From the NCBI GenBank assembly GCA_905178155.1, contig CAJINV010000003.1:6574156-6628453 (forward strand): a DNA stretch of 54,298 nt, given 5' to 3'. The notes under the pieces are model-generated. The model worked only from the letters and a program-made list of their open reading frames with translations, did no database searches and was not told the DNA's origin. This DNA is from Amoebophrya sp. A120 (lineage: Eukaryota > Sar > Dinophyceae > Syndiniales > Amoebophryaceae). Positions 11,801-23,800 of the stretch are shown here, piece after piece. Both the position numbers and the translations under genes were made by a program. Every line of letters begins with the position of its first letter. Within the stretch, counting starts at the first letter, position 1.

Positions 11801-14800
11801 CAACTTGTCATGCTAGATCTGAATCATGCGAAAATCTGTGTTGCGTGATTACCAAACGGTGTCCACTTACTTTCTTTTGACCAAGTTGAGACAGGCAGTC
11901 TCTCATGCAGGACAGGCATGATGGTAGAGGTCTCAAAGATGTTGAGTCTGTCATGCAGGGCCCTGCATTTATTTTCCAGACGAGACCTCATGGGTCATGG
12001 TCATGGAAAACCTGCATGGCAAGTTTTGCGCTTCTCCAGACCCAGACATATTTGCATTTGATGCCACCAGTTGCGCAGCGATCTGCACGCGCAAGTGGCG
12101 GCCGGCGAAGTATCGAAGAAAAAACTGTTTCACTGTAAACTTGTAATGCAGAAAATGCATCAGCATCGCAGAAGTGTTTGCGTTGCTACACATGCAAGGA
12201 AAGTGATTGTTAGCCCTGTTTTCCGTTAGCAACCTCGAATGGCAAGTTTTCTTTGTCATGTGCAACGAACTTGTCATGCCAAACTGGCAAAATCCTTACA
12301 GTGGAACAGTTTTTTCTTACGATACGAAGGTGACCGACATTAATGAGTTCGTGAGGGGTACGCCGTGCGCTTTTCCGGATATTTCGCTCTGGGGGCTCGG
12401 GGATTGGTCCCAGGTGACCGACACGACGGACTTATCGTATGGAAAAATCCCCCCTCCCCACATGAAAACGAAATTTCTGATGCTGGATTCGCGTACACAG
12501 ATCAGACTTGTCTTGCAGTAGAGGACTGCAGGCGGCCCTTATCATGTCAATGTGCAAAGGTTTTGCCTAGGCACTTAGCATGAGGAACGTCTATGCCGTA
12601 GGCCCAACAGTATGAATAACGGGGCGGAGCCTATGCCGTTGCTTTCTTGTTGCAAGACAGACACGTCGCAAATCAGCATCACAAATTCTGTGAGGCGTGC
12701 CTTTTCGATATAGGGAGGGATGAACTTTCCTTACGATAGGACTGGGCCACGGGAGCGGGGCTCGCTTCGGCCTGCTCCGTCACCCAGTTTATCAACTGTA
12801 AAAATGTCTGGGTCTGGAAGATTCTGACACTTGTCATGCACGTTTTGCATGAGCCATGATGTCTGTTATGCATACCCTAGTAATACAGATTTTTCGAGGG
12901 CTTCTTGATGCCTATTCCGCATGACAAATGCCTGCTCAGCGTACAGCCGGCCACAAAAGTAAGTTTGTGATCAAGTTTGTAAGACTAACCCGTCAAGGCC
13001 ACACCGAATTTCCACCTTGCTCGCGGGCTTGGATGGTAAGGGGGTTCTGCCACAAGTAGCGCCCACTGGTTGTAGTTACGCGTAAGCAATCGATAACGGT
13101 TCTGCGGCTGCGGCCGGGTGGTAGTTAGGAAGTGGATCGGGTATCCACCTAGGGGTATTGGCAGAGGCTAAATCTGTTCTAACGCCCAGGTATTGGCAGA
13201 GGCTAAATCTGTTCTAACGCCAACCCGCCAGGAGTTAAATGGTTACTACTACTACTACTAGCGTAGCAAAGATTGCAAAGATTGATGATTGGAAAGTATA
13301 GTAGAGGTAGTAGGTAGCCTCTTACGTGACAGAAAAAAGGAAACCTAAAAACGACAAAGAAGAGTTAGACAGGGGCTCAAGGCGACTAAGGCGAATGCGG
13401 GGCGTTCTGGCGGGTGCAGTGGGAAGAGCGAGGGCAAAAGCAGAAACTTCTGCAAGAGTGAAAGCAGAGAAATAAGATGGTCGCGCGTGAACCCAGTTTC
13501 GGCCCGTTCTTGTTTCGTATCGTCTCCGCCAGCCGATGGGGCACGGCGCTGCTTCTCCTATCGTCGCCGCCAGTTGAGGGCGCTGCTATCCAAAACTAGC
13601 GAAGAAGAAAAGAAAGAGAAACTATATCAAAGAAGTGGCGCCTGGGTTGCTAATTTAAAGACTGCGCTAAGGCAGCGCCCCCCCTTCCCCAAGGGGTCCC
13701 CCCGGGGCGGGCGCGGTGGCGGCTCTGCAAATGCGGAGCTCCGCGGGCCGATTCTCTGATAACGCACAAAAAAGGGTGCGGGAAACAGATCGGCAAAAAG
13801 TGTTTGAAAGGGGCACGCCGTTGGGTCGTCCGCCATCGTGATAGGATTGCCGTGTCTGATCAATAGACCCGCTGTATATTTTTTAGCGCGCAACCGGCCA
13901 CAGAAGTAAGATTCGAGCAAGTTTGTAAGACTAACCCATCAAGGCAATGCTGGAACTCCACCTTGCTCGCGGGCTTGGATGGTAAGGCAGGTCAGCCACA
14001 CATAGCGCCCACTGGTTGGAGCCATGCGTAAGAAATCGATAGCGGTTTTGCAGGTGCAGCCGGGTGGTAGTTAGGAAGTGGGCCGGGCCTCCACCTAGGG
14101 GTATCGGCAGAGGCTAAATCTGTTCTAACGCCCAGGCATTGGCAGGGGCTAAATCTGTTCTAACGCCCACCCGCCAGGAGTCAAATGGCACTACTACTAC
14201 TACTAGCGTAGCAAAGATTGCATTCCCTTCGGTACTCATGCAATACAGATTTTTTTGGAATCCGAATACAGCATCACAAGTTGCATTCTTCCAGACCCAG
14301 ACACTTTTACATTTGATACAGTTCGGTTCCAACGGAGAGGATCTCATGTGCCCGAATGCCGAGGAGCCCTTTCGCGTCAGCATCACGGTGGACTACGTGT
14401 CGCATCCGCTGGCGCTGCCGCTCGTCGACGGGGGGGGCACCAGCAGCAAGTACACCGTGTACTGTATCAAAAGGAAAAATCCCCCCTCCCCATATCGAAA
14501 CGAAGTTTCTGATGCTGGATTTCCATACACAACTTGCAGTAGAGGAATGCAGGCATATGTCAAGCCTCAGTCGAGAGGTTTTGACGTAGGCGCCTAGCAT
14601 GGCAAACGTGTATGCTCTAAGCCAAACAGCATCACAAACCGCCTGCAAAATGCGGAACGCTTTCTGGACTTGCCTCCTTGCAAGACAGACAGGATTTGAG
14701 GTCGCAAATGCGCACCGCAAATTTTCAGACGGATACGCTTTCGATATGGGGAGGGGGGATTTTTCCTTACGATATACTGGGGCGAGGGGGGGGAGGTATC

Positions 14801-17800
14801 CTCCGTCGCCGGTATGCTGGTGGATGACGCAGCGGGGTTGGCAGGGGGCAAGACGCACACCTACGGGTCGATGGCCACTTTCACCGTCGTGATTCGCGGG
14901 GCCATCTCCGGGTGGGCCGAGGCTACCTCCGCACCTGAGCAGAACTGGTATGGCGTTCTGCTCAACTGTTACATTCTTAAGTGTAGTTGCATGGATTTTT
15001 GGTTAGATAGCTTTTCCTCTGTGATGCATGTGTTTTGTATTGTTTTTTCATGCGCGTTTGGCTTTTGTAATGCACCACTATAAAAAAGGAAAAGAACACA
15101 TGCTCTGCACCTGCATCATATCTCTCCCTCATGCGTAAACAGCCATTACCCGTTGCTTATGCATGAAAACTGGCTTGATCACAATCAATTTCACTCATTT
15201 TTTCGAACATTAACTTTGACCTGCTTGACTTTGTCTCGTTGTAAATGAACACGAAGATAAAAATGGATGTAGCACTAGAGCATCCTGACATGATGAGTTT
15301 CCTTGTACTCGCTTTCGCCTCTCGAGCTACGAGGGACTCGAGGTAGGACTTCAATACTCGGTTTCGATCGATTTTGTATTATGTTCGCTTCTTCGACAGT
15401 CCGCCCCGCGAGATCGAGCTGCTCGCCTCTGTCCTGAGACCTCTCGCCCTCCATCGCCCTCGATTTCGATCTCGAGTGAGAATCGATTTTCGTTTCGCAA
15501 ATTGGCCCTCCGTTGAGGTGTACCTCCGGAATGAGAGTCGATTTTTTTGTTTTAGTGAGGAATTGCGTCCACATCAGACGCAGTTCCTGCCTTGCTCGTG
15601 CGCATACGTACGTAGATCTCTTGACATCCGTCTTGAGGTTTAGGGTCGGAGCGCTCTCAGCACTGCTGAAGCTTTAGAACCAGATGGGAGTGCACGCCCG
15701 GACGGATCAGAGCACAAGGCTTTTTGATAGCGCTTTTTTCCAAATGGCTTCATAATTCGCTTACTCTGCTGCCCCCCTTTTTTTCCTTTTCCTCGGGCCC
15801 AACTGGCACCAAGCAGTTTTCTTTTCGCGTGTCCCCATCCGGACATTGTGGTGTCGGTCTAGGTTTAGGTTGTAGGTATAGGACCATCATATGTCCCCCG
15901 CCGCGGCCGTTGTCCCGACCACCCACTGATCCGGCGACGCAACATCTTCTTCCCGCATACCGACCCGGATCGCAGCGACGATGGGTTTATGGGTTAGGGA
16001 TTTAGGGTTCTAGTTCAATCTTAAGTGTAGTTGCATGGATTTTTGGTGCAAGGCCCAGATCCTTTGAGAAGAAAGTTGGTGCTGGTGCGAGTCGTATAAA
16101 AACGCACGAGCGGGAGCGGAAGTGCGGAATTTCCAAGAAGCTCGACCTAGCGGCTAGCCTCGACCCTATTCCGGGCGGAGTGTGCCGATGTTAAAATCGA
16201 TTTAATGATGCGCGACGATTCGATGGGAAATGAGTGATGAAGTTGCTATTCGATCCCGACCACAGCATTCTGCACTACGCAGGCATACTTCGAATCCTGC
16301 GCTAAACGATAACGAGGACACGTCCCAAAACCCCTAGCAGCCCTCCCCTATGCTAGCAAGATGATGACGATGATGAAGAATGGGAAAATGAACGGGGGAA
16401 GATTGCGCCTGTAGCATTACAAATTCATCCGCACAGATCATTTAGGCGCTGTTTAGTCAAGCGAAGCAGCTTGATCGCGTGGATGATGATGGTGCTTCTG
16501 CATGACAAATTCATGTATGCGTTGCGTTTGTGGTTTTGGTCGGTTTAGCATGACAAATTCATGTAAAAACAGCTGAGAATGTAACGTTTGAGAACCCCAT
16601 AACTGGAAGGAGTCCTACACGCAGTTGCTGGGAATGGGTGCGAGCGGCGCGAGCCTGTTCCAGAACCTGTTCGAGGGGTGCACCAACCTGGAGCAGCTAC
16701 CTTCCGCGGGCGTGTTCAACCGGTACTCGCAGAAGGTGGTGTCTGCTGCTAATATGTTCAAGGGCTGCGCGTATCCACTGCAACTATGTATGGGTCTGGA
16801 AGGAGAGTGCGAGCCTTGTCATGCATCTCGTGGACGAACACAAGAATGGGCTCTGGAATGCAACCAGAAGCAAAACAGACTGCGCAAGAGCTTCTTCACA
16901 GCTACCTATTACGCGTGAGTAGGTCGCCCTTTCCGTGGCTAGAATTGGGTATTAACATTTGCCGTTCATGCAACACAGTTTTTTGTACGATTCAGATTTA
17001 GCATGACATTCCGGGAGACCCAGTGATGTTTGCATTGCATAGTGCGAAGCTTGACCAAAGCGACATGGATTGTCTCAACGATCCGGGGTCCCCGCCGTTA
17101 TTCTGAGTAAAAACGTCCTCACCCCAGAGCTGTCATGCGAACAATCTGCCTTGTTACAATGTTTCTCATGCGGAGCCCCATGAGAAACATAATCCACGGG
17201 TGATTTGGAATTTGTGATGCTCAAATTAGCATGAGATGCTAGATCTGTGATGCTGCTGCACTAGCTAAACACGATGAGCGGAAACTTGTCATGCGCAACA
17301 CCCGCAGTAGCGCAGTCTGTTTATGTCATGCGCAACACCCAAAGCTTGTTGATTTGTCTAGCAGATGCCCCATCTTGGCCCTGGTTCTTTGGGGGCGTTT
17401 TGCCACAGGATGGCCGTGCGACGCTACCCTAAGTTTCATCGGAGGCGTGCTGACCGACGCGAGCGGTTTCTTTGAGGGCTGCTCTGGTGTCGCGCAATTC
17501 AATTTCGTGCAGGGCGGCAATCCGAATTTTGACATGCGTATCAACTGTAAAAATGTCTGGGTCTGGAAGGTTACCAGGTTTGTCATAGATATTTTGCATG
17601 ACTCAGGATGTCTGTAATGCATGATCTAGCATCGCATATTTCTACTTCTAGAGGCCTTCCTGATGCCTATCCCGCATGACAAATGCCCTCCCCGCGTAGC
17701 ACAAACTGGGCGCCTCATGCTGGTAATGCAATACAGATTTTCTTAGAGTCCAAAGTTAGCATCACAAGTTGCATTCTTCCAGACCCAGACATTTTTACAT

Positions 17801-20800
17801 TTGATACTGCGCAAGGTTACAAATTTTGACCGCATGTTCAAGGACACCAGCGGGGCGGGCTCCATGCACCTGAACTCCTTCAATACCGTATTACAGTGAA
17901 AAATGCCCCCTCCCCATATCAAAACGGAAATCTGTGATGCAGATTTGTGGTCACAAATCAGCTTTGTGATGCTAGAAGGCAAAAGATGCGGACTGTAGTG
18001 CTGTCTAGNNNNNNNNNNNNNNNNNNNNNNNNNNNNNNNNNNNNNNNNNNNNNNNNNNNNNNNNNNNNNNNNNNNNNNNNNNNNNNNNNNNNNNNNNNNN
18101 NNNNNNNNNNNNNNNNNNNNNNNNNNNNNNNNNNNNNNNNNNNNNNNNNNNNNNNNNNNNNNNNNNNNNNNNNNNNNNNNNNNNNNNNNNNNNNNNNNNN
18201 NNNNNNNNNNNNNNNNNNNNNNNNNNNNNNNNNNNNNNNNNNNNNNNNNNNNNNNNNNNNNNNNNNNNNNNNGCCACGCGGAGCCACCCCCGTATTTCAC
18301 CCCCAGGGGGTTGTGGACCTGGCAAAACCGATGAGTTCGGGCTGCTGACTGTTCCACCTCCCCTAAGTGTGATCATTGCCGCCTCACGCCTCAAATACAG
18401 CATCACAAATTCGCGCATCTTCCGTTTTCGATATGGGGTGGGGGCTTTTTTCACTTTGATATACCGGCAGCGGGGAATCCATGGAGGAAATGTTTATGAA
18501 CACGGCGTACGGTTTCGGCGGAAAAGCAGGGAGTTGGAACGTAGGAAAAGTGACCAGCATGAAGAGCATGTTCAAGGTATCAAGAAAAAAAATGCCCCCT
18601 CCCCATACCAAAACAGGATGCTTCTGAAAACTTGTGATGCTGATTTGTGGCTACAAATCGTCTCTGTATTGCAAGAAGGCAAATCCAGAGACTCCGCCGC
18701 ATTTTGCAGGCGGTTTGTGATGCTGCTATACCTACAGGCGGGACCTCTGTGACGCTACGGGCCTACGTCAGAACATCCCCGCCCAGGCTTTGTAGCTGCC
18801 TGCATTCCTCTACTGCAAGACGCCGCTGAATTGTGTACAAAAGTCCCGCATCACAGATTTCGACTTTGAAATGGGAAGGGGAGACTTTTCATTTTGATAC
18901 AAGGACGCAGCGGGTGCAAACCCGCCGCTGGGCAGCTGGAACGTGCAGAGTGTAACGGACATGACCGAGATATCCCATGTACATAAAACGCGTCCACCCC
19001 ATAGTTCCAAAAATGTACTAAATCTGCACGCTGAAAATATTTCTCATGCGGCGCGCCATGAGAAGCAATTTCTAGTCGTGTTTCGGAATTTGTCATGCTC
19101 CAAAAAATACAAATATCAGATATGCTAGATCTTCTGTGATTTTGCTGAACTAGCTAAACAGGATCACGTTGAAGCCACAGAACTGCCATTTTGCTGAACT
19201 AGGTACGACGCCACAGTTCGTTGTCATGCGCAACAGCCAAAGCTTGTTGCTCTTGATTTGTCTAGCAGATTTCCCCTCTCGACTCTAGGGTGGGGAGGTT
19301 TTTTCTCATATTGAGAGGAAAAATCCCCCCTCCCCATATCGAAAAGGTATGTTTCCGAAAATTTGTCTTGCTGATTTGAGACCACAGATAACGGCTGTCT
19401 TGCAAGCAGACAACTCCACAGCCTCTGCCGCATTATGCAGGCGGTTTGTGATGCTGTTGGGCCTATAGCATAGACGCGTCCACCCATGCTAAGCGCCTAG
19501 GCCAAAACCTCTCTGCTCAGGCTTGGCAGAAGCCTGCAGTCCTCTACTGCAAGACAAACCTGTTTGCATCCGCAAATCCAGCGTCAGAAACTTCCTTCCG
19601 ATATGGGGAGGGGGGATTTTTCCTTGTGATGCCTCAGGACGCGAGATGTTTCGCGGCGCGACCAACTTCAACCAGGACCTGGCCGCATGGAACGTGGCAA
19701 GCGTGGAAATTATGAGTAGTATGTTTTACGAAGCAACGAAGTTTGCCGGCACCGGGCTGGGTAGCTGGAACGTGCACAAAGTGCGAAAATTTGACCAGTT
19801 TCTGTTTCGAGCCGAGAATGCGAATCCCGACGTGTCCAATTGGCTTGCGAACGATCTGAACCGCGATCTCACCAACATGTTTGGCGGGGCACGCAAGGCG
19901 CAGCCCAATGTCGCCAACTGGAAGGTGGGGAAAGTTGCCAAGCTGAGCTACATTTTCCAGACCCTAGAGATCGGCAACCCCGACGTGACCAACTGGGATG
20001 TTGGCGAAGCGAAGTCATTTGCTTACATGTTTTCCGTATCAAATGCAAAAATGTCTGGATCTGGAAACTTGTCATGCTGAATTGGCGAGACTGAAATACT
20101 TTCCAATGCAGCCAACAAGCATGACAAGCTTGCAGAGCACTTCCTCACGCGCACTCCGCATGAGAAACAGGGTTTTTGTATGACAAAAAGGGGCACCCTC
20201 TTGCTAGTCATGCAATACAGATTTTACAGGAGTGCAGGACTAGCATAACAAGTTCCATATTTCCAGACCCAGACATATTTGCAATGCATATACCGGCTGC
20301 AAGGTGGCGCGGCCGTGCGTCTCCAAGTGGCGGGCGGCGAAGGTGACCAACGTCAAGAAGATGTTCCAGAACGCCCCCTGTGCCACCCCGAACTTGGCCA
20401 CCTGGAACACGAACTGGGGACAGGTGGATGGCAGCACCACCCAGTACGAGCACTGGGCCACCGGGGCCGGCAGGCCGAACGCTTGCAGCGTTTGGAATAG
20501 CTTGTTCGACTCCACCACGGGGCAGGACCTCGGCTGTCCCGACGACGACCCCTTCCTATGCATTGCAAATATGTCGTCCTGGTCTGGAAGATTAAAGCTC
20601 CAGCGCGTACCGTTCTGTCTAAAACTTATCATATCATGCTAGATCTGAATAATGAAAAAATCTGCGTTGCGTGAGCACCAAAAGCTGTCCGCTTTTGACC
20701 AAGTTGCTGAGAGGGAGTTTCTCAGGCAGGAAAGGCATGATAGAGACCTCAAAAAATCTGTCATGCTGGGTCTCGCATTTCAGACCTCATGGGTCATGGA

Positions 20801-23800
20801 AAACCTGCATGACAAGTCTTGCAACGTTCCAGCCCCAGATATATTTGCATTTGATACTTCCGCCTGGTCGTCAACGTCGGTGCGGGTGACACGGTGGAGG
20901 TACCGGTGGCCAGTTATCCTGAGGAAAAACGTCCCCACCCCAACCCCCTAGCCAAGATGGCAAATCTGCTAGACAAATCAACAAGCTTTGGCTGTTGCGC
21001 ATGACAAGCGTGGCCTCGTAGTGTGCTCCTGTTTAGCTCGTTCAGCAGCATCACAGATCTATCCTATTACTCTGATGGAAGCATTACAAATTCCAAAAGA
21101 CCACGAGAAAACGCTCCTCGCGGGGCTCCGTATGACAAACATTTTGGGCTTGCAGGTTTGCATGACAACTATGGGTCGCGGACGTTTTTACATAGGATAC
21201 CAGTACTGCAACCAGCGCGAAAGTGACCGTGTGGTGGGGGGACGGCGCCGAGCAATCGCAGCCGGCCGAGAACGTGTTCGTGGCCGGCCACTCGCGACGC
21301 GGGTCCACGACTTTTCTCCAGCACACCTACACGAACGCGGGAAGCTACACGGTGACGATTCGAGGCAACATCGACCACTGGGGTGTCGCGGATACGGCGG
21401 AAAAGCAACTGTGGCGGACCAGCATCACCAGCGTCACAGCACTGGGTGCGTACGCCCCGCAGCTATTTCCGTCGCTCTTCGAGGGTTGTACTTCCCTTAC
21501 CTCCCTTCCGACGGCCGCGAATGTGAATCTTCACATCTCCAAGGTGGAGGACATGTCCAGCATGTTCAAAGGCTGCACCAAACTAGTATCGTCAGGAAAA
21601 ATCTTCCTCCCTCCCCAGATCGAAAGGGAAATTTGTGATGCTGTATTTGCGACGTACACAAGTCGAGTTGTATTGCTAGAAAGCCAAGAGACGCAGTTGC
21701 GGCCTCGCTTGCAGGTAATCTGTTACGCTGTTTTCCGCTTCCAGTTGCCTCCTGTCATGCTGAAGACGCAAGGCTTTGTTCCAACGCCAGCCAGCGCTAC
21801 AGTCTGCGTCTCTTCTCTTGTAGCATGGCAACGTGATTTGTGACTACAAATCAATCATGCTACACAAGTCCTCGCTTTGATATGGGGAGGGGGATGAATT
21901 TTTCATTTTGATAACTAGACTCCACCGTTGTCAACCCCCTGTTGGCCAGCATCGGTAGTACCGCGAAAGTTATCAAATCCAAATATCTGGGTTTGGAAGA
22001 GTGGAACTTGTAATGCTAGCGTATACAATTACAATTCAATCCTGGAATCTGTATTGCAGAACCACCAAAAGGCGTAGCCACTTTTGTCTTTGTCATGCAA
22101 AAAGGCAGTGTATCATTCGGATTGCGTATGAGAAAGCGTTCTGGAAAGTTGTCACGTTGGGCTGCATTCGGAAGTAGTTCCGTCTTCCACATTTTCGCAT
22201 CACAGGTTTCCAGACCCAGACATATTTGCATTTGACAAAAGTGACAAGTATGTACTCAATGTTCTCGGACTGCCAAACGTTGACGTCTCTCACGTTTGGT
22301 AGCAACTTCGACACCAGCAGCACGGAGACCTTTGGGCGAATGTTCCATCAGACTTCTAAGTTGTCCACCATTACTGGCCTGGCGGGGTTCGACACCGGGA
22401 GCGCCAACGCCATGGACCGAATGTTCGAAGGATCTGGTGTACTGCTGCTGACCAACGAGTTGACCTCCTGGAACGTGGCAAAAGTGGATAACATGTACGG
22501 CATGTTCAAAGGCGCGGCCAAGGCCGACCCGAACTTGGGGGGGTGGAAGGTGCAGAACGTGCTGCACATGGCCCATATGTTCATGGATGCCACGACATTT
22601 ACCGGCACGGGCCTGGGAACTTGGAATGTGGAGAAGGTGATATCTTTTGAAAACTTTCTGTTTAACGCGGCAAATGCAGACCCGGACGTGAGTACGTGGA
22701 TGGCGAACGACCTTGCTCGTGACCTACGCATGTTTTTTGCCGGCGCGGCGAAGGCGGAGCCAGACGTCGCAAACTGGCAGGTGGGTAAGGTGACAGACTT
22801 CTTCGGGATGTTTCAGTTCATGCCCGTGGCAAACCCTGACGTGACTGAGTGGGATGTGTCCAGTGCGAAGAGCTTTGACTCCATGTTCCACAACGACCCC
22901 GTGGCGCGGCCGTGCGTGTCGAAGTGGCGGCCGACGAAGGTGACGGTGATCTCCCGCATGTTCGCGCACTCACCCTGCGCAACGCCGAATTTGGCGAGCT
23001 GGGGCTTGGACTGGGCCACCGCGCTCGCAGATCAGACAGGGTTGGGCAATCCCACCAACCGAAACGAGTGGGCGAAGGGTGCCGGGCTTCCCAGCAGCTG
23101 TTCGGTGTGGTCAACTTTGTTCGACGCCACGACGGGCCTGGACAACTCCTGCCCTGACGACGATGCGTTTCGCCTAGACATTACCGTTTCCGCCGGCACC
23201 GCAGTGGAGGTGCCGCTCTGCGCTGGCGCCGCTGTTTCCGGCGATCACCGGTTTACGCTGTGGTGGGGGGAGGACGCTGCAACAGACGCGGTTAGCGAGG
23301 TCGTGTACAACCTGGCTGACAGTGGCAACTCCCTGAATACTGCAGCCGCCCACACCTACGCGTCCTCCGGAACCTACAAGATGGTTATCCGCGGGCACAT
23401 TGGTGGGCTCTGCCCCACTGGACCCTCGAACCCCAAGAAGGCGTGGCGCCAAGCGTTTGCGCAGTTATACAGCCTCGGGGCCTCCGGGGACGTGCTGTTG
23501 CAGAACCTCTTCGAGCGTTGCGTCGACCTGAACGCCCTCCCCCCAGTTGCGGTCTTCAATCGGCACATTTCAAAGGCAACGTCATTGAAAGGTATGTTTT
23601 CCAACAACGAGAAGCTGACTACCGCGGTGCTGCAACCTGTACTGACCGGTTTGGGGAGCACAGCGAACGTGGAAAACATGGGCGACATGTTCAACAATTG
23701 CAAGTCCGTGACCACGCTTGAGTTCCCCTCCCCCAATTTTTACACGGGCAAGGTGACTGACATGAGTACGATGTTTGGCGGTACCAGCAAGCTGACGAGC

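Larger units (their letters stand above)
12790..14318 (+). mobile_element. Introner, family B, enlarged by a nested insertion
   Basis: Starts TATCAACTGTAAAAATGTC; ends CACTTTTACATTTGATA. TSD CAGTT exact. Junction VTQ/FGSN. Family-B sequence is contiguous except that 12944-14204 is inserted at AGCGTA in its middle; without it the element is about 268 bp. Confidence 0.9.
14949..16601 (+). mobile_element. Introner, family D, 1.65 kb, with nested sequence
   Basis: Starts TATGGCGTTCTGCTCAACTG and ends AACGTTTGAGAACCCCATA, like the 235-bp copy at 50539. TSD ACTGG exact. Junction EQNW/KESY. Contains an insertion bounded by 29-bp direct repeats (15004-16047) and further unassigned sequence up to about 16400. 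Confidence 0.9.

Noticed and set aside
13487-13759. Small plus-strand gene between the R repeats
   Set aside because: Arg/Ser/Gly-rich translation driven by GC content, with no motif and no partner frame in other repeat copies.
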